A stretch of 58,312 bases of DNA from an uncultured Mailhella sp. (GTDB taxonomy: Bacteria; Desulfobacterota; Desulfovibrionia; Desulfovibrionales; Desulfovibrionaceae), in contig NZ_CALUYL010000023.1 in the NCBI RefSeq assembly GCF_944324995.1, positions 1 to 58,312 on the forward strand. The letters run 5' to 3'. This document shows positions 8,579 to 21,590 of this stretch, piece after piece. The position numbers were made by a program, and so were the translations under genes. How positions within the stretch are numbered: position 1 is the stretch's first letter; each line of letters begins with the position of its first letter. The notes under the pieces are model-generated. The model did not search any database. It had not been told where the DNA came from and was given only the letters and a program-made list of their open reading frames with translations.

Positions 8579-9352
8579 ATGCTGGACACCTCACGCCTTC
8601 AGAACATGTTTGAGCTGCTCGGCTGCGAAGAGCCGCTGGGCGTCTTCTACGCCGAAAAGGCACCGACCTCCTCCCACACTCCCCCGCCGGGCAAAGGACA
8701 CGCCTGCATCATCAACTATCTGCGCATGGCCTTTGATCGGAAAATCTGCGTCCACTTTGCCGCCGACGCATGCACCTGCATGGGCGGATGGGTCTATCTC
8801 GGCTACCGGCTTCCCGCGCCGGAGCGCATCGTCCACTTCGTCACCACCGGATGGGAAGGCGGAGAAGGCGAACGCTATCTCCCCTCGCCCGATTCCATGC
8901 GCCGCTTTTTCAAAGACATCGACGTGCAGCCCGCCCCCGCGCCCTTCTGCGCGGCGCGCCCTCTCTCCCAGTTTGCCGAAGGCGAAGAGCCGCTGCTCGT
9001 CACCTTCCGCTGCCGCGGCGAGGTACTCACCGGCCTTTCCATGCTCGCCGGATTCGCCCTCGACGATCACAACGCCGTGGTCATGCCCTTCGGCTCCGGG
9101 TGCGCCAACATTTTCGCCTGGCCGCTCAGCTGGCGGCGACGGGGTCTCAAAAAGGCCGTGGTCGGAGGATCCGACCCGTCGTGCCGCCCCTTCATGGCCG
9201 CGGACGAGCTTTCCTTTACCGTGACGGCAGACGTGCTGCTCGCCATGCAGGAAGCCTTTCCCCGCTCCTTCCTCACCGGGAAAACCTGGACCGGCGTAAG
9301 AAAAAAGATTGACAGAAGCCGGAAAGTCTGGGAAGAGGCCGCGTCGAGATGA
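8579..9352 (+). CDS. DUF169 family protein
   Basis: A 257-residue soluble protein matching the DUF169 pattern: an early ELLGCEEPLGVFY segment, a cysteine-rich stretch (Cys43, Cys57, Cys65, Cys67) with GGWVYLGY, and a central region asking for a small, conserved ligand pocket. DUF169 proteins are common in strict anaerobes and have no proven function; the cysteines suggest a metal or Fe-S centre, which is inference. The ATG at 8579 has AGAGGAG seven bases upstream. It stands alone between the haem unit and pyrG. Confidence 0.8.
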   Translation: MLDTSRLQNMFELLGCEEPLGVFYAEKAPTSSHTPPPGKGHACIINYLRMAFDRKICVHFAADACTCMGGWVYLGYRLPAPERIVHFVTTGWEGGEGERYLPSPDSMRRFFKDIDVQPAPAPFCAARPLSQFAEGEEPLLVTFRCRGEVLTGLSMLAGFALDDHNAVVMPFGSGCANIFAWPLSWRRRGLKKAVVGGSDPSCRPFMAADELSFTVTADVLLAMQEAFPRSFLTGKTWTGVRKKIDRSRKVWEEAASR

Positions 9353-11452
<2,100 letters not shown>

Positions 11453-11480
11453 TCCGGGGCTCTCATTGCCGCAAAACAGA

Positions 11481-11516
11481 GGCGGGGAGGAACACACGTT
11501 CCTCCCCGCCTTTTTT
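11481..11516 (+). terminator. pyrG terminator
   Basis: A perfect stem, GGCGGGGAGGAAC with GTTCCTCCCCGCC around a four-base loop, followed by six Ts. Confidence 0.92.
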
Positions 11517-11603
11517 CGTGGAAATTCCTTCGATGCTGTTCTGTCCGAAGCCGTCGGCAGGCCCGTCGGAACAGGCTACGTCAAAGAGCGCGGCCTTGCG
11601 CCG

Positions 11604-12122
11604 TCAGATGCGCTTTTCCAGGAAAATCAAATTCTCCGAAATGGAACCTTCAAACAGCACCTCGGCCTTTCCGGCGTAGCGGAAGCCCAGCTTGAGGTAC
11701 AGGTTTGCGGCGGGCCTGTTGTTCTCCCATGTGTCGAGGCGCATCACCTCGCAGCCGCGCCGCGCCGCCTCTTCCAGCGCAAAGAGCACCATGCGCTTTC
11801 CGGCCCCCTTGCCCGCCTGCGAGGGCGGCACGCACAGCGTGTGAATGACCAGCACCTTGTCCGGCTCCGCCGCATATTCCCAGGGAATCGAGGCGTAGGC
11901 GTCGAGCTGCACATGGTTGAGAATCATGCTGGCGCAGACCTCGCCGTTCTCTTCCAGCACGTACAGCGTGCCGTCCTTCACGCCCTTTTCCGCCACGGCA
12001 CGGGTGGGATACACGCCAAGCTCCCAGTTGGTGCTGCTGCCGTGCTCCTGCTCAAAGCTCAGCAGCTCCGTGTAATGGCGCTCCACCGCGTCAACGTCGC
12101 TATCCGTCGCTCTGCGTATCAT
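11604..12122 (-). CDS. GNAT-family N-acetyltransferase
   Basis: A 172-residue single-domain acetyltransferase. The acetyl-CoA loop (motif A) is QAGKGAG at residues 102-108, followed by an amphipathic helix, and the C-terminal NLYLKLGFRYAG segment is typical of GNAT. The substrate is unknown. Its composition is high G+C like the chromosome. However, its ribosome-binding site (AGAGGAG, about ten bases upstream) lies in the last codons of the A+T-rich HEPN gene, six bases away, so it is now read as the third gene of that unit. Whether it works with the DUF262-HEPN pair or was there first is open. Confidence 0.85.
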   Translation of the reverse strand: MIRRATDSDVDAVERHYTELLSFEQEHGSSTNWELGVYPTRAVAEKGVKDGTLYVLEENGEVCASMILNHVQLDAYASIPWEYAAEPDKVLVIHTLCVPPSQAGKGAGKRMVLFALEEAARRGCEVMRLDTWENNRPAANLYLKLGFRYAGKAEVLFEGSISENLIFLEKRI

Positions 12123-12128
12123 CGTTAT

Positions 12129-12794
12129 TTAATCTCCTCTAATATTTGTATCTAATGCATTACTTATTTTTTCAGCATTATCTAAAAGTTGTTCTTTATA
12201 AGTATTAAGCATTTTTATAAAACCTTCTATATAATTAAATATATCATTAATATCTAATTTTCTCCGTTCACCATGTGCTATACCATGTCGACATTCTACA
12301 AAGTTATTTATATAATTAGCTTTCAATTCAAATATATCTTCATTTATACCAATGAATGGTAATATTTTCATTAAATTTTTATAATTTAAATTTGACTCTG
12401 TATTAATAATATCTTCAATATCATAACATATACATTCATTATCTTTTATTTTATTCAAAACTTCTATAGCTCCATCGTATGAACTTTGTGTAGCTAATAT
12501 TTTTTTATTTATTACAATAAAATGAGCAACCAAAATATTATTTGGAACATTATAAATTTTTTCATTTATAAAAATTTTTATAAATTTTTTACCCGTATTT
12601 TTAATAAACCCCTCCCAATGGGAATATATTAATAAAATACATGTTCTACATAAAACATCACGATTTGCATCATCAACATTATAGAGTAACTGTTTATAAC
12701 ATATTAAATCTCTAAACCGCCAAACCCATTCTCTCTCTATATCTTCTACAAATTGTGCAAGCCAATCATCTTTCATTAAAGTACTCAATTGCAA
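12129..12794 (-). CDS. HEPN-type nuclease, MAE_28990/MAE_18760-like
   Basis: A 221-residue protein rich in Lys, Asn and Ile, encoded in very A+T-rich DNA. The motif RHGIAHG has Arg169 and His174 in the R-x4-H spacing that is the RNase active site of HEPN domains. An upstream helix with ILLIYSHWEGFIK resembles the core of the MAE_28990-type HEPN family, which as I recall is often found beside DUF262 genes. It overlaps the end of the DUF262 gene by 29 bases; an internal ATG at 12776 would leave 11 bases of overlap. Predicted role: RNA-cleaving effector of a two-gene defence or toxin system. The family call is from motif and context. Confidence 0.75.
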   Translation of the reverse strand: MQLSTLMKDDWLAQFVEDIEREWVWRFRDLICYKQLLYNVDDANRDVLCRTCILLIYSHWEGFIKNTGKKFIKIFINEKIYNVPNNILVAHFIVINKKILATQSSYDGAIEVLNKIKDNECICYDIEDIINTESNLNYKNLMKILPFIGINEDIFELKANYINNFVECRHGIAHGERRKLDINDIFNYIEGFIKMLNTYKEQLLDNAEKISNALDTNIRGD

Positions 12795-13863
12795 AAGGAA
12801 TGGTTTTTACTACTCTGCTATTAGCCCTAATACCAGCTCCACTTGATGAAGTAAAATCACTTTCTGTAGAAAAATTATTAATCAATTCTTTTAAATTATC
12901 ATTTTTTTCAATAAAATTTATATTTTTTGCAATACCAACAGATACTGCCTCAAAAATAGCAATAGAAAATCCACCCTTATGCCTGTTTAAATTAGGGTAG
13001 AACTTTCTAAATGCATCTTCACCCATAACGTTATTTATAATATAAAATGTTCTTTTGAACACATCAAATATTTCATTATGAACAGTTACATTATTTGCAA
13101 TCTCTATAATTTTTGCATCTAAAAACTTTGCAACATCATCTATACTTAGCGATACATTTCTTTTCCAATCTATTTTATAGAAAACAATAAAACGTATAAT
13201 CAACTCAAGATGGTATTGCTCCAGCATTTTATCATCACTAATCGATATCGAATTTATAAAATTATCATTTTTAGACAATTTATATATATTATCATAAAAA
13301 TCTTTATTTGTCATTATTAAAAGACAGTTACGCACTTCTTGATCTGTTAATGGAGAACCTCCAGTATTTATTCGTTTAAATAAATCAAACTTAGTATCTT
13401 TAGTGCTCTCTTTTTTTATAATTTTAAAATCTATTTTTTCCCGTCTAAAAGATAATTTCATGGCTTTAGTAAACTTTTCTTCATCATTCCAAGAAACTTT
13501 ATCAAGAGCTAGTAAATAGTCCCCTTTTTCCAAAACTAATGGATCTAATTTATTGCCATTTTCGTCCTTCAATTCTCCCATAAAAGATAAAATTGAAGAA
13601 AATCTTTGAAGCCCATCTACTAAATCCCAAACCCCATCATCTCTCTGAGAAACAAAAAAAGATGGAATAGGTATTCCCAATAATATTGATTCTATAAATT
13701 TTGATTTCTGTTCCTTACTCCATCGAAAAACTCGTTGAAACTCAGGATGAATTTCTAACTCACCATTTTGATACATACTAACAGCTTCGCCAATAGACAT
13801 TGGATACGCATCAGAATGTATTTCTTTCTTATACTTTTCAATTTCTCGTTCTAGCTCAGTCAT
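12766..13863 (-). CDS. DUF262 (ParB/GmrS-like) domain protein
   Basis: A 365-residue protein with the DUF262 signature: PEFQRVFRWS (residues 40-49), VDGLQR (82-87, in place of the more usual DGQQR) and FKRINTGGSPLTDQEVRN (162-179). DUF262 is the nucleotide-binding ParB-like domain of the GmrSD, BrxU and SspE anti-phage nucleases. No HNH/DUF1524 nuclease domain follows; the C-terminal part is helical. The cutting activity may therefore come from the overlapping HEPN gene. The ATG has a strong AGGAGGGGG site. The start lies only 33 bases past the secA terminator, and TGTATAAT at about 13881-13888 (minus strand) is a possible -10. Codon use is wholly unlike the flanks, pointing to transfer. Confidence 0.88.
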   Translation of the reverse strand: MTELEREIEKYKKEIHSDAYPMSIGEAVSMYQNGELEIHPEFQRVFRWSKEQKSKFIESILLGIPIPSFFVSQRDDGVWDLVDGLQRFSSILSFMGELKDENGNKLDPLVLEKGDYLLALDKVSWNDEEKFTKAMKLSFRREKIDFKIIKKESTKDTKFDLFKRINTGGSPLTDQEVRNCLLIMTNKDFYDNIYKLSKNDNFINSISISDDKMLEQYHLELIIRFIVFYKIDWKRNVSLSIDDVAKFLDAKIIEIANNVTVHNEIFDVFKRTFYIINNVMGEDAFRKFYPNLNRHKGGFSIAIFEAVSVGIAKNINFIEKNDNLKELINNFSTESDFTSSSGAGIRANSRVVKTIPFAIEYFNER

Positions 13864-13890
13864 TTTTCCCCCTCCTGAAATAATTATACA

Positions 13891-13923
13891 AAAATCCCCG
13901 CGGAATCCGAAGACGCCGCGGGG
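13891..13923 (-). terminator. secA terminator
   Basis: Read leftward, CCCCGCGG and CCGCGGGG form an 8-bp stem (13916-13923 with 13896-13903) followed by ATTTTTG. It separates secA from the A+T-rich island. Confidence 0.85.
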
Positions 13924-13937
13924 AAGATGTCAGCGCA

Positions 13938-16682
<2,745 letters not shown>

Positions 16683-17123
16683 GGGTATCTCCAGAAAATG
16701 TCGTTGGAACAAGGCAGAAGATAAGTCAAGGCCTTGTATTTGGCAAATGGTCATCGCCCACTTTTCCGCATATTTTCCCGGCGCGGCCCCTTTCTTCCGC
16801 CAGCGTCCGGCAGAGGCGGCGGCATAAGGCGCAAAGGAACACGCCGGGGCGCGCCGGGAAAAACGTCGGAACTTTCAACATATCAAAGAAGGTGGCAGGA
16901 CGCGCCAGGGCTTGCGGAGAAAACGCCTGCGGCAACGCGGCGAGCCGCTCCGAATCCCGCCTCCATGCGGCGGCAAAACGAAGGAGCCGGCGGCCTGCCT
17001 GGGCAAAGACGATGCCGCTGCGCACAAGCGCTCTGGACAAATTGCCGCGCATGCCTCATGATGGCCGAAACGCCGCCCGTCGCCGGGCACATGGTGTGCC
17101 GGATCCCGGGGCCGCTTCAACAG
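16683..17123. other. Divergent intergenic region between secA and rlpA
   Basis: No supported gene. Frames are open across it on the plus strand but run into the rlpA signal peptide from implausible sequence. It presumably holds the promoters of both flanking genes; I cannot pick them out. Confidence 0.4.
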
Positions 17124-17852
17124 ATGCCCATGCTCAACATACGTCGATCGCTTTTCGTGCTTGTATGCCTTTTCGTCGCGGCCGCCCTTGTCGGCGGCTG
17201 TTCCTCCAAAAACGGCTATCAGAACGGCCGCTACCGGGGAACCAAGGCCTACACGGTGCGCGGGAAAACCTATTATCCGCTGCAGTCGGCGCGCAACTTC
17301 GTGGAAACCGGCGTGGCCTCCTGGTACGGCCCGGGCTTTCACGGCAAAACCACGTCCAACGGCGAACGCTACAATCAGAACGCCATGACGGCCGCGCACA
17401 AGCTGCTGCCCTTCGGCACGCGCCTCAAGGTCATCAATCTGGACAACGGCCGCACCACGGAAGTGCGCATCAACGACCGCGGCCCCTTTGTGGACAGCCG
17501 CATCATCGACCTTTCCCGCGCGGCGGCGCGCGACCTCGGCATGATAGGCAAGGGCACGGCGCGCGTGCGTCTCGTATCGCTTGAGCGCGGCGGCGAACCT
17601 TCCCTCTTCACCCCGGACGGCGACATGCTCGGCCTGTTCTACGTGCAGATAGGCTCGTTCCGCGAGCGGCCGCGCGCCGTGAACCTCGCGGACTTCATGC
17701 GCACGCAGGGCTACGGCTGCCGCATCGCGCGGCACGACGGCAACGATCTGAACTTCGTGCAGCTCGGCCCCTATCATTCCCGCTCCATCGCCGAAAAAAC
17801 GGCGCGCTCGCTGAGTCTCCGCTACCGGGGCCTGTTCGTGATTGCGGAATAG
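17124..17852 (+). CDS. rlpA: RlpA-like septal lipoprotein with SPOR domain
   Basis: A 242-residue lipoprotein: positively charged start, hydrophobic helix and lipobox LVGGC (Cys26). The double-psi beta-barrel follows at about 60-150, with GVASWYGPGFHGKTTSNGE and INDRGPFV, the conserved RlpA segments containing the catalytic Asp. A SPOR domain at about 170-242 (LFYVQIGSFRER ... FVQLGPYHS) binds denuded glycan at the division site. RlpA enzymes are lytic transglycosylases acting on such glycans. The start could be ATG 17124 or 17130; ribosome-binding signals are weak for both. A GGACGCGCC/GGCGCGTCC hairpin lies at 17862-17887 just after the stop. Confidence 0.9.
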   Translation: MPMLNIRRSLFVLVCLFVAAALVGGCSSKNGYQNGRYRGTKAYTVRGKTYYPLQSARNFVETGVASWYGPGFHGKTTSNGERYNQNAMTAAHKLLPFGTRLKVINLDNGRTTEVRINDRGPFVDSRIIDLSRAAARDLGMIGKGTARVRLVSLERGGEPSLFTPDGDMLGLFYVQIGSFRERPRAVNLADFMRTQGYGCRIARHDGNDLNFVQLGPYHSRSIAEKTARSLSLRYRGLFVIAE

Positions 17853-18086
17853 CGCTCGCGCGGACGCGCCAACGTTCCGGCGCGTCCATCACGCAATAAC
17901 ATAAAAAATTGCCGACCGCGGAATCCTCCGCAGACCTGCGGGCCTGCGGGCGCGCCCTGCCGCGCGGCCTTCCGGCGGACTGCGCCTTCCACGCCAAAAC
18001 AGCTCTCCTCCCCCCGGCCCTCCGCGCCTCCTGCTGCGGATGGGCCGATGTCCGGCCCGGCTCGCGCCTTCCGGCGTCTTCTTTTT

Positions 18087-19346
18087 TCAGTGCTTCTCCC
18101 GCAGCATCCGTCCCTCGGCGCGGTCCCTGCGGCGCTCGGTCTCCGCGGGATCCTCCTCCTGCTGCGCCTCAAAGAGCCTTCCCCGCATCACCGCGCCGCC
18201 GCCGTAGCGCGAACGAAGCGCGTCCACGGCCATGTTCAGCCGCCCGCGTCTGGCCTCGTCCTTTTCCGGCTCCTTTGCCGGCATGAGCGAAAGCTGCTTC
18301 GGCGCACCCGCTTCAAAGCCCGACACTCCGACGCCCACAAGACGCACCCTGTCAGTCAAATCCAAACCGTCCAGCACAGCGCAGGCCGTCTCGTAAATGC
18401 TCTCCGTGCTGCATATCCGGCGATCCAGCGTGACCTGCCGCGTGATCTGATGAAAGTCCGCGTACTTTATCTTGAGCGTCACCGTGCGCCCGGCCAGCCC
18501 CTGACGCCGCAGCGACGCCCCCACCCGTTCCGCGTGGCGCAGAATCCAGGTGCGCAGCACCTCCCTGTCGCGCGTGTCCACATCGAGCGTCGATTCCGCG
18601 CTCTCCGACTTGGGCGGCGTCCACGGCACCACCTCGCGCGGATCCTCTCCGTGCGCCCGCTCCCAGAGCACGACCCCGGCCTTGCCGTAGCGCCGCCGCC
18701 AGAACTCCTCGCCGTAGCGCGACACGTCGCCGCACGTCTTCACCCCGAGCCTGGCAAGCTCCTCGGAAAAACGCCGTCCCACGCCGGGCACGGCCGTCAC
18801 CGCAAGCGCGGCCAGAAAATCGGCCGTCTTCTCCGGCGCAAGCAGAAAAAGACCGTCGGGCTTGCGCTGCTCCGACGCAATCTTCGCCAGAAACTTCACC
18901 GGCGCAATGCCCACGGAACAGGTGAGGCCGCCCGTGGCCTCCTTTACCGCCGCCTTGAGCGCGCGCCCCATCTCCTCCACCGGGCCGAACAGCCGCTCAA
19001 GGCCCGTGGCGTCCAGATAGGCTTCGTCCACCGACGCCATCTCCACCTTCGGCGAAAAGCGCTCCAGCGTTTCGCGCACAAGCGCCGACACCTCCGCGTA
19101 GCGGCGCATCCGCGGCCGCACGTACACAGCCTGCGGGCAGCGCCTCTTCGCCTCCGCAATGGACATGGCCGAATGCACCCCGAAACGGCGCGCCTCGTAG
19201 GAACACGTGCTCACCACGCCCCGATGATCGCCCCCGACCACCACGGCCCGCCCCCGCAGCGACGGGTTGTCGAGCTGTTCGATGGATGCGAAAAAGGCGT
19301 CCATGTCCATGTGCATGATCCAGCGCTGCGAAGGCGACACCCTCAT
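18087..19346 (-). CDS. dinB: DNA polymerase IV (Y-family)
   Basis: A 419-residue translesion polymerase. The catalytic acidic residues are Asp14 in HMDMDAFFASIE and Asp107-Glu108 in SVDEAYLD; the helix-hairpin-helix segment is VPGVGRRFSEEL, and the little-finger domain follows. The C-terminus is longer than usual, with a basic, Arg/Glu-rich tail and a possible clamp-binding KQLSLM segment. The start is uncertain: ATG 19346 directly abuts the GGGAGG site, while GTG at 19340 stands six bases from it and may be the true start. It is divergent from speA. Confidence 0.93.
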   Translation of the reverse strand: MRVSPSQRWIMHMDMDAFFASIEQLDNPSLRGRAVVVGGDHRGVVSTCSYEARRFGVHSAMSIAEAKRRCPQAVYVRPRMRRYAEVSALVRETLERFSPKVEMASVDEAYLDATGLERLFGPVEEMGRALKAAVKEATGGLTCSVGIAPVKFLAKIASEQRKPDGLFLLAPEKTADFLAALAVTAVPGVGRRFSEELARLGVKTCGDVSRYGEEFWRRRYGKAGVVLWERAHGEDPREVVPWTPPKSESAESTLDVDTRDREVLRTWILRHAERVGASLRRQGLAGRTVTLKIKYADFHQITRQVTLDRRICSTESIYETACAVLDGLDLTDRVRLVGVGVSGFEAGAPKQLSLMPAKEPEKDEARRGRLNMAVDALRSRYGGGAVMRGRLFEAQQEEDPAETERRRDRAEGRMLREKH

Positions 19347-19540
19347 CCTCCCGAAAAGGCCGCGGCCAAGTATGACAATATAGTTACAGAAGGCCCCTTT
19401 CCGAGGATTGTCCTTGACAAGGGGGGGCGCTCTCTCTAAGGAAGAAGTACCTGTCGTCATCATGCCCTTGCGCGCTGAAAAGGGCAACCTTCCGGGGCGT
19501 AGCCGCCCCTCTTTTCCCATCCCATAAGGAGTCAGGATCG

Positions 19541-21460
19541 TTGGCCAGAAAGAAATCTATGCAGAAGTGGACCGTGGAGGATTCCGTTGATCTGTACGGC
19601 ATCCGCAACTGGAGTTCCGGATATTTCGACATCTCCCAAAAGGGCGAAGTGGTCATCCGCCCGTTCGGCCGCGAAGGCGGCCCGGAAGTCAGCGTTCTGG
19701 AAATCATCCGCGAGCTCAAGGAACGCGGGTACGACCTGCCCGTGCTGCTGCGCATTGAAAACATTCTGGACTCCCAGATATCCCTTCTTCATCAGACTTT
19801 CCGCGCCGCCATCAGCGAGCTCGGCTACAAGGGCGACTACCGCGGCGTGTTTCCCATCAAGGTGAATCAGCAGCAGCAGGTGGTGGAAAAAATCGCCCAG
19901 TACGGCGCGGCCTATCATCACGGCCTCGAAGTCGGTTCCAAGGCCGAACTCATCGCCGCCATCAGCCAGCTCAAGAGCCGCGAAGCCTGCCTCATCTGCA
20001 ACGGCTACAAGGACGAAGAATTCATCGATCTCGGCCTGCACGCCCTCAGCATGGGCTTCAACGTCATCTTCGTGCTCGAAATGCCCGGCGAGCTTGAGGT
20101 CATTCTCGAAGAGGCCAGGCGCATGAACATCCGCCCGCAGATCGGCGTGCGCGTGAAGCTCAGCACCAAGGCCAGCGGTCACTGGTCGGAATCGGGCGGC
20201 GAACGTTCCGCCTTCGGCCTCACCTCCGCCCAGATCGTGGACGTCGTGGACATCCTCAAGGAACACGACATGCTCGACACCCTCAAGCTCATGCACTATC
20301 ACCTCGGCTCGCAGGTGCCCAACATCCGCGACATCCGCGCCGCGGTCATGGAAGCTACGCGCATCTACGCAAGCCTCGTGCAGGAAGGCGCCGCCATGGG
20401 CTATCTCGACCTCGGCGGCGGCCTCGCCGTGGACTACGACGGCTCGCACACCAACTACGTGAGCTCCCGCAACTACACCATGCTCGAATACTGCACCGAC
20501 GTGGTGGAAGCCGTCATGACCATTCTCGACGCGCAGGGCATCGCGCATCCGCACATCGTCACGGAATCGGGCCGCGCCACCGTGGCCTACTATTCCATTC
20601 TGCTCTTCAACGTGCTCGACGTGAGCCTCATCGAAGTGGGAAGCCTGCCCGAAGAGCTCCCCGAAGACGCTCCCGAACCCGTGCGCAACCTGAAGGAAAC
20701 CCTTCAGAACATCAATCCGCGCAACCTCCAGGAAGCCTACAACGACGCCATCTACTACTACGACGAAATGCGTCAGCTCTTCATCACCGGCCGCGTCACC
20801 CTGCGTCAGAGAACGCTCGCCGAACGCTTCTACTGGGCCATCATGCGCGTGCTCTCCGAAGAAAAGAACCGCGTGAAGTACATTCCCAAGGAGCTCAACG
20901 AAATCGACTCCATGCTCGCGGACATCTACTACTGCAACTTCAGCGTGTTCCAGTCGCTGCCCGACAGCTGGGCCATCGATCAGCTCTTCCCGGTCATGCC
21001 CATTCACCGGCTCAACGAATTCCCCGAACGCCAGGGCATTCTCTCCGACCTCACCTGCGACAGCGACGGACGCATCTCCCACTTCATTGATCCGCAGGGC
21101 CTCAAGACCACCCTGGAACTGCATCCGCTCAAGGAAGGCGAGGAATACTATCTCGGCACCTTCCTCGTGGGCGCCTATCAGGAAACCCTCGGCGACCTGC
21201 ACAACCTGCTCGGCGACACCAACGTGGTCTCCGTGCGCATTCAGGAAGACGGCACCTACGACTTCGTGCGCGAACTCGACGGCGACTCCGTTTCCGACAT
21301 TCTCGCCTACGTGGAATACGATCCGCACCGCGTGCTCGTGGGCATTCGCAAGTCCGCGGAACGCGCCGTGCGCGAAAACCGCATCACGCCCACGCAGCGC
21401 TATCAGCTCATGCAGGCCTTTGAAGACGGCCTGCGCGGCTACACCTACTTTGAACGCTAG
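19541..21460 (+). CDS. speA: Biosynthetic arginine decarboxylase SpeA
   Basis: SpeA decarboxylates arginine to agmatine, the first committed polyamine step here. The 639-residue protein has the alanine-racemase-fold PLP domain with Lys107 in GVFPIKVNQ, the glycine-rich LDLGGGLAVDYDG phosphate site, and HIVTESGRA. Its length matches the family. The start is probably TTG at 19541, since AAGGAG lies nine bases upstream; the first ATG (19559) has no such site. A GCCGGAG-TCTT-CTCCGGC hairpin follows at 21468-21485, before the carboxyspermidine dehydrogenase gene, and may trim read-through. An agmatine-to-putrescine enzyme is not seen in the window. Confidence 0.96.
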   Translation: MARKKSMQKWTVEDSVDLYGIRNWSSGYFDISQKGEVVIRPFGREGGPEVSVLEIIRELKERGYDLPVLLRIENILDSQISLLHQTFRAAISELGYKGDYRGVFPIKVNQQQQVVEKIAQYGAAYHHGLEVGSKAELIAAISQLKSREACLICNGYKDEEFIDLGLHALSMGFNVIFVLEMPGELEVILEEARRMNIRPQIGVRVKLSTKASGHWSESGGERSAFGLTSAQIVDVVDILKEHDMLDTLKLMHYHLGSQVPNIRDIRAAVMEATRIYASLVQEGAAMGYLDLGGGLAVDYDGSHTNYVSSRNYTMLEYCTDVVEAVMTILDAQGIAHPHIVTESGRATVAYYSILLFNVLDVSLIEVGSLPEELPEDAPEPVRNLKETLQNINPRNLQEAYNDAIYYYDEMRQLFITGRVTLRQRTLAERFYWAIMRVLSEEKNRVKYIPKELNEIDSMLADIYYCNFSVFQSLPDSWAIDQLFPVMPIHRLNEFPERQGILSDLTCDSDGRISHFIDPQGLKTTLELHPLKEGEEYYLGTFLVGAYQETLGDLHNLLGDTNVVSVRIQEDGTYDFVRELDGDSVSDILAYVEYDPHRVLVGIRKSAERAVRENRITPTQRYQLMQAFEDGLRGYTYFER

Positions 21461-21590
21461 CAGAGCGCCGGAGTCTTCTCCGGCCTCTGTCCCACGGCCG
21501 AGAACCTCGTTCTCCCCCTTTATCAATCAAGGCGTTCGGAACACGGCCTATTTCCGTCTCTGAACCCTTCATGCCGCAAGGAGCAAGAAC

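Noticed and set aside
12755-13000. Short rightward frame inside the A+T-rich island, as a possible antitoxin
   Set aside because: It is antisense to the end of the DUF262 gene, lacks a ribosome-binding site and looks like chance sequence.
18048-19439. Long rightward open frame antisense to dinB
   Set aside because: Shadow of dinB: the minus strand has all polymerase IV motifs, while the plus frame is His/Arg-rich without motifs.
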